Positions 23,859-32,360 of a stretch of 64,000 nucleotides of DNA are shown here, piece after piece. The stretch's first letter is position 1. Every line of letters begins with the position of its first letter. The position numbers were made by a program, and so were the translations under genes. Below the pieces are notes generated by a model that saw only the letters and a program-made list of their open reading frames with translations, ran no database searches and was not told where the DNA came from. The DNA lies in assembly GCA_963674895.2 (NCBI GenBank), contig CAXXCY010000001.1, forward strand, positions 620,001-684,000. Reading direction: 5' to 3'. This DNA comes from CAXXOK01 sp963674895 (GTDB taxonomy: Bacteria; Bacillota; Clostridia; Christensenellales; Aristaeellaceae).

Positions 23859-26591
23859 ATGGGCTGTCATCTGATCGCGCTGGGCGGCGCGGGGCAAAAG
23901 ACGCTGGAAATGCTCACCTATGCCTGCGCCTGCGACTCGCTTTACACGCTGGATGACGACCTGAGGCGCGTGCCGCTGGATACGCTCTCGGCGCTGACCG
24001 CCGATACCGATCTTACGCCCGCCGCGGATGCCGCGCTGCGCTACCAGGCGCTGCAGGCGGTATTCTCCGCGGCGTCGCTGCCGCACGCCGGCTTTCACAC
24101 GAAGCTTCTGCACGAGCACCTGCCTGTTGTTTCCGAGACCCGCCCCGACGTGCAAAGCATCGCCGGGGAACGGGACCCGCTGCTTTTGCGGACGCTCTTC
24201 TCCCATGAAAAATCCACGCTCGACGTGCGCGGGGGCCTGCAGGGGCATGCCGACCTGGGCATGTTTTTCTTTGCCGACGCGCTGTGCCGCCTGTCCGAAC
24301 GTCTGGCGCAGGGCGGGGAAAGCCCGTTCCTCGAGCGTATCGGAGAGGAGCTGGACCGCGGGGAGGAAGCGAAGGTGCTGCTCGTGGGCTCGGCGTACGG
24401 CGGCACGGGCATGAGCGGCGTTCCGAGCATGGCGCGCTTCCTGAGAGGCCGCTTTCCCTCCGAACGGCTGATCCTGGGCGCGGCGCTGCTTTTGCCGCCA
24501 CACGACCCCCGCACCGCCGACGTCTACAACGCCCGCGCCGGGGCCGCTCTCAAGCAGTACGGCGCAAGCGCCGTCATGCGCCACAGCGTTTACGATTCGG
24601 ACGGCCTGCTGGACGCGGCGTACCTCGTGCGCACCACCGGCAATTTGTACGCGGAAAACTACGCGCAGGCAGCTGCGGGCACGGAAAACGACCTGCGCCT
24701 GCACGACTGGCTGGCGGCCCGGTGCGCGTCGCAGTTTTATTCCACTGCGTTCCGCGGCGAAAACGCGGTGAACCTCGGGCTGTACCACGTGCCCCGCACG
24801 TCGCACCAGCCCTCCTGGCCGTGCTTTGACGACGACCGCGCCTATTTCCGCATCCGCTTCGGCGGGCTGATGCGCGCCGCCGCGCTGCACCTTGCGGAAT
24901 GCGAGCCGCAGATCGCGTCTTCCATCCACGGCAAAGCGCGCCCGTCGCAGATTTACGCCTCCTTCTTCAAAGCGGCCAAAGGGTTCGACAAGGACGGGCG
25001 CGAGGCGCTGGATACGCTGCTTGCGGCGTTCAAGCGGTTTTTGTCGCAGTTCGCGCGGCGCATGGGCGAGGTGCAGCGGGTCAGGCCGACTCCGCTGCAG
25101 GGCAAAGCCGGGGCGGAGAGCTTTTTTGATCCCCGCGCGCTCAACGACCTGCAAGCCCTGCTGTCCCTGCCCGAAGCCGAGTCAAGCGGCGGCGACGCCC
25201 TGCGCCGTTCGGTGCGGGAATCGCTGCCCGCGCTGGTCACCGGCGGCGCTGACAATTCTTTTACGCTGAAGCGCGCGCTTGCCCAGCTTTTGAAGGGGCG
25301 CAAGCCCGCCGTCGATACGCCCGCCGCGGCATTCGCCGCGTATGCCGCCGCGCTTCTTACTGCAACGGCGCAGGGCACGGCCGGGCTGCCCGCCCTGCAG
25401 CTGCCGCCGCCGGACAGCCGCGGCATCGACCCCAATCACAATCTGCTGACGCTTGCGCGAAACCTCCCGCTTTCGGAGGAGGCGCCGTTTTGCGACGGCC
25501 CCGACGTGCTGGCGTGGGAAACGCGGATGAGCGCGCTTTTATCGCTGCCCTATGCACAGTCCGTACGCAGGCCGGAGGTGATTGCCTGGCGCGGGCTCAT
25601 CTCCATGCTCCTGCTCTGGGACGGCTGGGAGGCCCGCCACACCCTGCCCGCGCTTCGCTGCGGGCCGCCGCCGGATGGCGAGGGCACGCGCGCGGTGCTG
25701 GCCGCGCTGCCTAAAGACCGGCTTAACGCGGGGCTTACCCTGTTCACGCTGGAAAAGGACGTGGACGGGATGCTGTTTGAAGGGGCGCTCGGGATGCTGT
25801 CCAACCACACGGCGCTGCTCTCCGCCGCCGATGCGCAGAAGCTCTACGGCCTGCTGCCCGATTGCGCACGCTGGTACAACAAGGACGGCAAAACCTTCTC
25901 TGATCCCTGCCCGCTTTTGAGCGAAACGGACCGCACGCGGCTCATACACCGCCTGAAGTGCCTGCAGGCGCTCACCGAGCGCGCGGAGCTGCGAAGCCCG
26001 CTGCTTGCGGGCGGCGGCGCGATATACGCCGCGGCGGAAGCATTTCTCGGCGATCTGCAAAACCGGCACGATTTCTGGCGCGAGCGCTTTGAACAGGGCG
26101 ATCAAAAGGCCGTACACGCGCTCTATATCCGCGCGCTCGCGGTCTTCGGCCCCGCTATCGAGGGGATCGAACGCGAGGAGGAGGAGCTCTCCCTCCACGA
26201 CCTGAAGCAAAACCCGCTGATGAAGCGCCTGCTCGGCGAGCCCGGCGAACCCAGGCGCGGCCTTTCCCCCTCGGCCTTCTTCCAGAGCGATCCGATCACC
26301 TCGTACTTCTACCAGGGCGTGCCCTTTGCCGTGGGGTCCCAGCGTTACCTGCTCACACCGGTGAACGCCGAGGGCGAGCAGGAGGCGCTTGACCGGCTCG
26401 AGGCCGTGATCGAAAGCATGGCCTCCCCCGCATACCACCGCTTCGCCGCCATGCGCTTCCTCGAGCTTGCCAACCGCCTCACCAGCCGCTCCGGCGCCAG
26501 CAAAAAGGCCGTCTCCCTCCTGCGCGCCTGGAGCGTGAAGCATTCCAGGATGGCCCAGGAGGCGGCCGGAGCGGACGAACCTCCCGTATGA
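23859..26591 (+). CDS. Uncharacterised 910-residue protein with glycine-rich nucleotide-loop-like motifs
   Basis: I do not recognise this protein with certainty. It begins MGCHLIALGGAGQKTLEML, a strand followed by a glycine-rich turn (residues 9-13), and at about 178-190 has GSAYGGTGMSGVPSMARFL. A GG-T-G loop of this kind after an N-terminal GxGG turn recalls tubulin/FtsZ-like and Rossmann-type nucleotide-binding proteins, in particular large bacterial tubulin-like proteins; this is inference from motif shape. The middle (about 330-470) and C-terminal half are Ala/Leu-rich helical with no catalytic signature I can name. No signal peptide or membrane helix, so probably cytoplasmic. It starts five bases after dapL, its AAGGAG lying in the last codons of dapL, so expression is coupled to DAP synthesis. 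The next gene is convergent. Confidence 0.55.
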   Translation: MGCHLIALGGAGQKTLEMLTYACACDSLYTLDDDLRRVPLDTLSALTADTDLTPAADAALRYQALQAVFSAASLPHAGFHTKLLHEHLPVVSETRPDVQSIAGERDPLLLRTLFSHEKSTLDVRGGLQGHADLGMFFFADALCRLSERLAQGGESPFLERIGEELDRGEEAKVLLVGSAYGGTGMSGVPSMARFLRGRFPSERLILGAALLLPPHDPRTADVYNARAGAALKQYGASAVMRHSVYDSDGLLDAAYLVRTTGNLYAENYAQAAAGTENDLRLHDWLAARCASQFYSTAFRGENAVNLGLYHVPRTSHQPSWPCFDDDRAYFRIRFGGLMRAAALHLAECEPQIASSIHGKARPSQIYASFFKAAKGFDKDGREALDTLLAAFKRFLSQFARRMGEVQRVRPTPLQGKAGAESFFDPRALNDLQALLSLPEAESSGGDALRRSVRESLPALVTGGADNSFTLKRALAQLLKGRKPAVDTPAAAFAAYAAALLTATAQGTAGLPALQLPPPDSRGIDPNHNLLTLARNLPLSEEAPFCDGPDVLAWETRMSALLSLPYAQSVRRPEVIAWRGLISMLLLWDGWEARHTLPALRCGPPPDGEGTRAVLAALPKDRLNAGLTLFTLEKDVDGMLFEGALGMLSNHTALLSAADAQKLYGLLPDCARWYNKDGKTFSDPCPLLSETDRTRLIHRLKCLQALTERAELRSPLLAGGGAIYAAAEAFLGDLQNRHDFWRERFEQGDQKAVHALYIRALAVFGPAIEGIEREEEELSLHDLKQNPLMKRLLGEPGEPRRGLSPSAFFQSDPITSYFYQGVPFAVGSQRYLLTPVNAEGEQEALDRLEAVIESMASPAYHRFAAMRFLELANRLTSRSGASKKAVSLLRAWSVKHSRMAQEAAGADEPPV

Positions 26592-26662
26592 GGCCCGCAC
26601 GTAACGAATAGACCTTATTTCAATAGAAACTGTAAAGAATCCTTATCCGGTTTTTTAGAATC

Positions 26663-26690
26663 AACAGGCCGCGCAAACGCGCGGCCTGTT
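26663..26690. terminator. Bidirectional hairpin between convergent genes
   Basis: AACAGGCCGCG (26663-26673), 6-base loop, CGCGGCCTGTT (26680-26690): an 11-bp perfect stem between the 910-residue protein gene and the convergent beta-helix gene. The same stem recurs at 31786-31816. Confidence 0.7.
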
Positions 26691-26741
26691 ACGGTTTATA
26701 ACGTAGCTTTCCAAGGGCAGACGGAAGCGCCTCTTTGCCCG

Positions 26742-28361
26742 TTACTCCTCCATTTGATCGATATTATCGGGAACATTGCTGTAAACCGTGCCCCGTTCGC
26801 TGGTCACCACGCCGGACACGGCGTACACGCCGCCGCCGGCTTCGCTCGCCCGGTTGCCGGAAATCATGCCGCTGCCGGAAACCGTTACGTCGCCCTCTCC
26901 GGTATACAGCCCGCCGCCGTACTCCGCCGTGTTTGCGTAAATCGCGCCCGCGCTCACGCTGACCGCGCCGGTCACGGCGATGACGGCGCCGCCGTATTGG
27001 GCTAAGTTTTTCTTGAACGTGCCGCCCGCGATCGCAACCGCGCCGTCCTGCGCGTATACGGCGCCGCCGCTGGTCACCGCCGCGTTGTTTTCAAACGTCC
27101 CGCCGGTCACGTTCAACGCGCCGGCGGACACAAAGATCGCGCCGCCGTATTCGGCCGTATTGTCCGCCAGATCGCCGCCGGATACCGTAAGGTCCCCGGC
27201 GCTTACGTATACGGCGCCGCCGAACGCCGCGCCGTTGGCCGTAAGCGTTCCGCCCAGGATGCTTACGCTTCCCTCATGGGCGTACACGCACCCGCCGCTG
27301 GTCGCCGCCGTGTTGCCCGTGCACACAACGTCCTGTTCCAAGGCAACCTCCGCGGCCTGCGCGTAAACCGCGCCGCCGAACTCCGCGCTGTTGCCTTCGA
27401 GCGTTCCGCCGGAGAAGCTGCCCGTGCCGCTGCCCAGGTACACCGCTCCGTACTGGGCGGTGTTGCCGCTCACCGTGCCGCCCGTCATCGCGACGCCGCC
27501 GAGCTCCGCGTACACCGCGCTTCCGCTGACCGCCGCCGTGTTCCCGGTGAGCGCGGAATCGCCCGATATCGTCACAAGCCCGGCCTGCGCATACACGCCG
27601 CCGCCGTACTCTGCCCCGTTTCCGGTAATCGCCGTTCCCGCGATCAGGATATCGCCGATATGGGCGTACAGGCCCCCGCCGGACGGGGCGTAGTTGCCGG
27701 AGATCTCCCCGCCCAGCACCGCGATCGTCCCGTTCAGGGCATACGCGGCCCCGGCCGCGTTGGCCAGGTTGGCCAGAATGATGCAGTTGTCAAGCGCCAG
27801 GCTGCCGTCCACGCAAACGGCCGCGCCGTAGTTCGCCGTGTTGCCGGCAAACGTGCAGCCGATCGCCCGGAGATCTCCCATCACAAACACCGCGCCGCCT
27901 GAGCCCGAGCCGTAGATATCGGAGAACGCCTGCGTCGCGTCGCCGTTTTGGAAGGTCAGGTTCATCAGGTAGGTTTCGCCCGGCAGCGGGGTATCGGCGT
28001 CGTTTCCCTGTACGCAGAGGATCTGCTTGCCGCCGCCGTCAATGGTGAAGTGTTCGCCCTCGGCGGAGCGGATCGTGACGGGGGAATGGAACACGACAGC
28101 GCCCTGTCCGTCCCCGTAGGTGATGTCCGCGGTGATGACAACCTCCGCCGCGCCCTTCATGGCCGCAAGCTTCAGGTCCGTCCAATCGCCCGCTTCCGCC
28201 GAGTCGCCAACCGGCGAGTAGAGTTTTTCCAGTACGACGACGAGCGATTCGCCCATCTTCTGCAGAAAGCCCGCGCCGTCCGCCAGCGCGCTGCCCGTGA
28301 AGGCAAACGCCAGTACGCCGCATAGAAGTACCGCAATGATTTTTTTCATGATCGCATTCAT
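26742..28361 (-). CDS. Secreted right-handed beta-helix protein with polymorphic-membrane-protein-like repeats
   Basis: 539 residues. A signal peptide (KKIIAVLLCGVLAFAFTGSALA, about 6-27) precedes a short helical part and then, from about 100 to the end, some fourteen short repeats of the type GGAVYAQxGxVxIxGGTFxxNxAxYGG. This GGA[IVY] and NxA pattern is that of the right-handed parallel beta-helices in pectate-lyase-like adhesins and chlamydial Pmp proteins. I see no sortase signal, lipobox or surface-layer domain at either end, so retention at the surface is unexplained and it may be released. No catalytic residues are evident. ATG at 28361 and at 28349 are both possible starts near GGGAG; signal peptide prediction fits either. 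A promoter is proposed at 28558-28586. Confidence 0.75.
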   Translation of the reverse strand: MNAIMKKIIAVLLCGVLAFAFTGSALADGAGFLQKMGESLVVVLEKLYSPVGDSAEAGDWTDLKLAAMKGAAEVVITADITYGDGQGAVVFHSPVTIRSAEGEHFTIDGGGKQILCVQGNDADTPLPGETYLMNLTFQNGDATQAFSDIYGSGSGGAVFVMGDLRAIGCTFAGNTANYGAAVCVDGSLALDNCIILANLANAAGAAYALNGTIAVLGGEISGNYAPSGGGLYAHIGDILIAGTAITGNGAEYGGGVYAQAGLVTISGDSALTGNTAAVSGSAVYAELGGVAMTGGTVSGNTAQYGAVYLGSGTGSFSGGTLEGNSAEFGGAVYAQAAEVALEQDVVCTGNTAATSGGCVYAHEGSVSILGGTLTANGAAFGGAVYVSAGDLTVSGGDLADNTAEYGGAIFVSAGALNVTGGTFENNAAVTSGGAVYAQDGAVAIAGGTFKKNLAQYGGAVIAVTGAVSVSAGAIYANTAEYGGGLYTGEGDVTVSGSGMISGNRASEAGGGVYAVSGVVTSERGTVYSNVPDNIDQMEE

Positions 28362-28557
28362 CTCCCGTTCTCCTTACGCTGTCCGATATCCGGTACACCT
28401 TATTCCCGATACACAAAATAAGCTTTCGAAACACAGGGAATCGATCGCGCAAGCCGCCGCGGGCGAGAGCCGCAACGGGATGGAAGCTTGTTCAAACTAT
28501 ACCGGTACGCCGGCGGGGGTTTTCGGGCAAGCGGAAACGATCGATTCTTCTGGTCTA

Positions 28558-28586
28558 ATCGTACCCTATTTGCTCTGATTTTTCAA
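28558..28586 (-). promoter_or_regulatory. Putative promoter of the beta-helix gene
   Basis: Minus strand TTGAAA (28581-28586), 17 bases, TACGAT (28558-28563), giving a 5' leader of about 190 bases. The leader has GC-rich inverted stretches but no riboswitch that I recognise. It begins close to the end of the isochorismatase gene upstream. Confidence 0.45.
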
Positions 28587-28614
28587 GCGCGGTGTTGCGG
28601 CCTGATTCTTAAGT

Positions 28615-29187
28615 TTACGCAAAACCCTCCGCCGGGTATCCCAGGGCCTTGTCCAAATCGTCCGTATTGATCACCTCGGCAAACGTCCCGTGCAGGGACG
28701 CCATAAACGCACGGTGGACCGTTTCCGCTGGAATGAGCGCGTCCTTCCACCGCAGGTCTTTGGCGGCGCAGGCGTCGGACAGCACCACCACGCGGTACCC
28801 CAGGCCCTGCGCGGCCCGCACGGTCGTATCGACGCACATATGGCTCATCATCCCGCACACGACCAGCTTTCGGACGTTCAGCGCCTGCAGGGTTTCCCGC
28901 AGATCCGTATGCAGAAAGCTGTCCGGGTGATGCTTCACGACGGTTTTCTCCGTCCCCGACGGCCGGAGCCGCGCGTAAAGCTCGACGCCCTGCGTATCCG
29001 GCAGAAAAAAGGAAGCGTCCGCCCCCAGGCTGACGTGCTGTATAAAAACCACGGGCAGCCCCCGTTTGCGGAACAAGGCCAGCGCCCGTTCCGCCTGCGC
29101 GGCGGCAGGGCCGGGCTCGTGCAGCTCGTGCTTCCCGCCCGGGAAATAATCATTCTGGATATCGATTAAAAGAAACGCCGTGCGCAT
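28615..29187 (-). CDS. Isochorismatase-fold cysteine hydrolase
   Basis: 190 residues from the ATG at 29187, which has GGAGGGG 8 bases upstream; in-frame sequence before it is not conserved. The catalytic triad of the cysteine hydrolase superfamily can be seen: Asp in FLLIDIQNDYFPGG (about residue 9), Lys in KTVVKHHPDSF (about 86) and Cys in CGMMSHMCVDTTVRAA (about 121). Members include nicotinamidases, N-carbamoyl amidases and isochorismatases; the metal-binding residues that mark nicotinamidase (DxHxxxH) are not evident, so I leave the substrate open. It lies downstream of the AraC-type gene on the same strand but 130 bases away. Confidence 0.85.
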   Translation of the reverse strand: MRTAFLLIDIQNDYFPGGKHELHEPGPAAAQAERALALFRKRGLPVVFIQHVSLGADASFFLPDTQGVELYARLRPSGTEKTVVKHHPDSFLHTDLRETLQALNVRKLVVCGMMSHMCVDTTVRAAQGLGYRVVVLSDACAAKDLRWKDALIPAETVHRAFMASLHGTFAEVINTDDLDKALGYPAEGFA

Positions 29188-29317
29188 GCCGTTTCCCCTC
29201 CGTCCTCCCGCCGGTTTCCGGTTCGATGATCGCACACCCAGCGCGGCCGATCTCCGGCGGACCCATATACCTTTCCGTGTTCTCACGGCGTTCCCCTCCC
29301 CGCGGTCGTACAGCCCT

Positions 29318-30160
29318 TCACGCGCGCCGCCTGCGCAGCGCAGCGCTGTAAGCGCCCGGCGTGAGCCCGTAATGCCTGCGAAACACGCGGTTGAACGTGC
29401 GCACGCTTCCAAACCCGCAGTCGTAGGCGATCCCGGCGACGCCTTCCCTGCCCTCGCCCATGGCGGCGGCCACCTCCCGCAGGCGCACGAGGTTTACATA
29501 CTCCTTGAACCCCGTGCCCGTGATCTTTTTGAACTCGCGGGAAAAGTTGGACACGCTCATCAGCGCGGCCTTCGCCATCTCGGCGATGGTGATCTCCTCG
29601 CTGTAATGCCCCTCGATGAAGCTTATGCTCTCGCGGATGGTGTGCAGGTGCGCCTGCGCCGGCTGCCCGCCGCCCTGAAACTCGTGCTTGATGTAATAGC
29701 GGCTCAGGATTCCCTGGATTTCCAGAATGTACCCGTACAGGAAAAACGCGCTGGCCGAATTGAGATGGGCGTATTCCTCGTGCATCCGGTCCAGCAGTTT
29801 GTCCAGCCGCGTATCCAGCCGCATGGCGTCCGGCCGGAAAACGCCGGATTGCACCGGGGAATCAAACACCAGCGTTCCGGCCTTGCGCGCGGCGTAGGGA
29901 TCAAACGTCAAGAGCAGCACCAGGGAATCCGCCGACGGATCGGAATAGCTGTGGATATCGCCGTTTGAGCATACGAACGCGTCGCCGGCCGTAAGCCGCG
30001 CCGCCGCGCCGTTGAGGCTCACGCTCACGCTGCCCGCGCGCACGAACGCCGCCTCGAAATCGTAGTGCCAGTGCGTGGCGATTTCGCAGCGCCCGGTTTT
30101 AAGCATTGCGATGGGCAGCCCCAGCGCGTTGTCGTAGGTTTTGTATTCGTGCGTCAGCAT
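29318..30160 (-). CDS. AraC-family transcriptional regulator
   Basis: 280 residues. The N-terminal ~130 residues form a cupin-like sensor (ATHWHYDFEAAFVRAGSVSV, GDAFVCSNGDIHSY), and the C-terminal ~100 residues are the double helix-turn-helix of the AraC family (ITIAEMAKAALMSVSNFSREFKK, VAGIAYDCGFGSVRTFNRVF, and the closing GLTPGAYSA). It is divergent from the tryptophanase gene, sharing a 186-base control region, so regulation of tnaA by this protein is the simplest reading. GAGGTG precedes the ATG. The ligand is unknown; an aromatic amino acid is a guess from context. Confidence 0.9.
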   Translation of the reverse strand: MLTHEYKTYDNALGLPIAMLKTGRCEIATHWHYDFEAAFVRAGSVSVSLNGAAARLTAGDAFVCSNGDIHSYSDPSADSLVLLLTFDPYAARKAGTLVFDSPVQSGVFRPDAMRLDTRLDKLLDRMHEEYAHLNSASAFFLYGYILEIQGILSRYYIKHEFQGGGQPAQAHLHTIRESISFIEGHYSEEITIAEMAKAALMSVSNFSREFKKITGTGFKEYVNLVRLREVAAAMGEGREGVAGIAYDCGFGSVRTFNRVFRRHYGLTPGAYSAALRRRRA

Positions 30161-30213
30161 GCCGTTTCACCTCTCAGTATGAAAATAATGACCAGTCTTA
30201 TCAATCAACTGTC

Positions 30214-30242
30214 TTGTATCCGGTTTTTCAAACCGCTATAAT
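30214..30242 (+). promoter_or_regulatory. tnaA promoter with an inverted repeat in the spacer
   Basis: TTGTAT (30214-30219), 17 bases, TATAAT (30237-30242). The spacer contains CGGTTT-TTC-AAACCG, an inverted repeat centred between the boxes, where a regulator binding would directly affect polymerase. About 105 bases lie between the -10 and the start codon, including a GC-rich hairpin (GCCGCC/GGCGGC near 30280); no tnaC-like Trp leader peptide is visible. Confidence 0.6.
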
Positions 30243-30346
30243 CATAACGATTCCAGGAGAATTCGTCAATCCCGGCGGCCGCCGAAAGCGGGCGGCGGGG
30301 TTTGAATACTCAAAAATCGGCTAGGAGCATAAGGAGCTGGACGAGC

Positions 30347-31723
30347 ATGGACTATATCGCGGAACCGTTCAAAATCAAGGCGGTGGAGCCGCTCAGGATA
30401 TTGACGAAAGAAGAACGGGTGCAAAAAATCGTCGCGGCGGGGTACAACCTGTTTTCCCTGCGCGCGGAGGACGTGTACATCGACCTGATGACGGATTCGG
30501 GCACCGGCGCGATGAGCCAAAGCCAGTGGGCCGCCCTGATGACGGGCGACGAGGCCTACGCGGGCGCGCAGAGCTACTACCGCCTGATGGACAGCTGCCG
30601 GGATATTTTCGGCTACGCCTTTTTCCAGCCCGTGCACCAGGGCCGTGCGGCCGAAAAGGTGTTTTTGCCCATCCTGCTGGGCGAGGGCAAGTTCGCGATC
30701 AGCAACACGTTTTTTGATACCACCCGCGCCCACGTGGAGCTGGCGGGCGCCACGGCGCTGGACTGCGCCGTGGACGAGGCCAGGGACACCGATACCTACG
30801 CGCCCTTTAAGGGGAATATGGATATCGGCCGCCTCGAGCAGCTCATCCAAACCCACGGGGCGCAGGCCATCGGCGCGGTCGTCATGACCGTCACCAACAA
30901 CTCCGCGGGTGGGCAGCCCGTATCCATGGAAAACGTCCGCGCGGCGGCCGCCGTCGCCGAACGGCACGGCATCCCCTATGTGCTGGACGCCGCGCGCTAC
31001 GCTGAAAACGCGTATTTTATCAAAACCCGCGAGCCCGGATACGAAGCCAAATCCATCAAGGAGATCGCGCGGGAGATGTTTTCGTACGCCGACGCGTTTT
31101 TGATGAGCGCCAAGAAGGACGGCATCGTGAACATGGGCGGGCTGATCGGCGTGCGCGAGGATGAAGCGCTGATCCGGGCCGTGAAGGAGCGCGTGATCCC
31201 CTACGAGGGCTTTATTTCCTACGGCGGCCTCGCCGGGCGCGATCTGGACGCTTTGGCCGTCGGCCTGCAGGAGGCGACCGACGAGCAGTACCTGCGCTAC
31301 CGCATCGGGCAGGCGGAATACCTGGGCGAAACGCTGCGCGAGGCGGGCGTGCCCATCCAGTATCCCACGGGCGGGCACGCCGTGTTCGTGGACGCGGGCA
31401 AAATGCTTTCGCATATCCCCTACGACCGCTTTCCCGGCCACGCGCTGGCGGTGGAGCTGTATATCGAAGCCGGCGTCCGCGCCTGCGAGATCGGCTCGTA
31501 CATGCTGGGGCGCGACCCGCACACCCGCGAGCAGCTTCAGTCGATGTTCGAGTTCACGCGCCTGGCCATCCCCCGCCGCGTCTATACCCAGGCGCACCTG
31601 GACGTGGTCGCCCGCGCCCTCGCCAATATCAACCGGCGCAGGGAAACCCTGAGGGGCTTCCGCATCACCGAAGAGCCCCCCGTCCTCCGGCATTTCACGG
31701 CGAAACTCGCGCCGGTGGAGTAA
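30347..31723 (+). CDS. tnaA: Tryptophanase (tryptophan indole-lyase)
   Basis: 458 residues from the ATG at 30347, with AAGGAG ten bases upstream. A PLP beta-eliminating lyase. Family motifs: MDYIAEPFKIKAVEPL, YIDLMTDSGTGAMSQSQWAA, GDEAYAGAQSYYRL, PVHQGRAAEK, NNSAGGQPVSMENVRA, and the PLP lysine in SAKKDGIVNMGG (Lys257). Tryptophanase and tyrosine phenol-lyase are close relatives. The segment ELYIEAGVRACEIGSYMLGRDPHT follows tryptophanase, and the arginine that tyrosine phenol-lyase uses to bind the phenol ring (in its GVRSMERG) is Ile here. I therefore favour tryptophan to indole, pyruvate and ammonia, with moderate certainty. No aromatic amino acid permease is adjacent. Confidence 0.85.
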   Translation: MDYIAEPFKIKAVEPLRILTKEERVQKIVAAGYNLFSLRAEDVYIDLMTDSGTGAMSQSQWAALMTGDEAYAGAQSYYRLMDSCRDIFGYAFFQPVHQGRAAEKVFLPILLGEGKFAISNTFFDTTRAHVELAGATALDCAVDEARDTDTYAPFKGNMDIGRLEQLIQTHGAQAIGAVVMTVTNNSAGGQPVSMENVRAAAAVAERHGIPYVLDAARYAENAYFIKTREPGYEAKSIKEIAREMFSYADAFLMSAKKDGIVNMGGLIGVREDEALIRAVKERVIPYEGFISYGGLAGRDLDALAVGLQEATDEQYLRYRIGQAEYLGETLREAGVPIQYPTGGHAVFVDAGKMLSHIPYDRFPGHALAVELYIEAGVRACEIGSYMLGRDPHTREQLQSMFEFTRLAIPRRVYTQAHLDVVARALANINRRRETLRGFRITEEPPVLRHFTAKLAPVE

Positions 31724-31732
31724 ACGAAGCTT

Positions 31733-31816
31733 TAGGGGCTGCCGCCCCTATCACCCCGCCAAGGGCTATGCCCTTGACCCATCATCAAACAGGCCGCGCA
31801 AAGCGCGGCCTGTTTG
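31733..31816. terminator. Family D hairpins followed by a strong terminator hairpin after tnaA
   Basis: TAGGGGCTGCCGCCCCTA (31733-31750) and AAGGGCTATGCCCTT (31761-31775) form two small hairpins of a type also seen at 57690-57735. A 13-bp stem (CAAACAGGCCGCG / CGCGGCCTGTTTG, 31786-31816) follows. It lies between convergent tnaA and the GNAT gene and probably ends both transcripts. The remainder of the gap to 31895 shows nothing. Confidence 0.7.
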
Positions 31817-31895
31817 AACATTGACATTCTCCGATTTCCTTTCTATTTAGCTATACTTCACTTTCTAATTCTGAAAGAAAACGTAAGGCAATTAC

Positions 31896-32360
31896 TTACA
31901 GCCACTTAATAAACGCCGTCTTGTCCTCCCTGTTGAACCCGCAGGATTCATAGAAATGAAAGATGCTTTCATCCTTTCGGCCCGTGGTGAGGGAGACCTT
32001 GTAGCAGTTCGCGGCCTGTGCGATGCGCACGGCCTCGGCCATCAGCCGGGCGGCGTAGCCCTGCTTGCGGTACGCGGCGTCCGTGATCACGTTTTCGATC
32101 ACGGCATAGGGCCGCGCGCTGCGGGTGAGGTTCTGGATCACGATCACGGATACGCTCGCGGCAAGCCTGCCGCCCGCCCTGAACAGCAGGATGTGATAGT
32201 CCGGGTTTTTCAAAATCCCGTCCCAGACGATATCCAGCCGCATGCCCTCCGGCACGGGGTCGGCCTCGTGCAGCTGCCTGTACAGCTCCAGCAGCTCCGG
32301 CAGATCCTCGCGCCGCGCGTGAACGATCTCAATGCTTGGGTCCATACGCAGCTCCCTCAT
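31896..32360 (-). CDS. GNAT-family N-acetyltransferase
   Basis: 154 residues (149 if it starts at the second ATG, 32345, which has GGGAG eight bases upstream). The GNAT fold is clear: an N-terminal IEIVHARREDLPELLELYRQL, the acetyl-CoA-binding motif A ENVITDAAYRKQGYAARLMAE (with the RxxGYA pyrophosphate loop, about 92-112), and motif B ending FYESCGFNREDKTAFIKWL. The acceptor cannot be told. Its ATG overlaps the TGA of the upstream V4R-like gene by four bases, so the two are translated together and probably act in one process. Confidence 0.85.
   Translation of the reverse strand: MRELRMDPSIEIVHARREDLPELLELYRQLHEADPVPEGMRLDIVWDGILKNPDYHILLFRAGGRLAASVSVIVIQNLTRSARPYAVIENVITDAAYRKQGYAARLMAEAVRIAQAANCYKVSLTTGRKDESIFHFYESCGFNREDKTAFIKWL

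Noticed and set aside
30302..30346. A Trp-containing leader peptide (tnaC-like) before tnaA
   Set aside because: The only frame with Trp is in phase with tnaA, with no separate start or stop and no start-proximal ribosome site.
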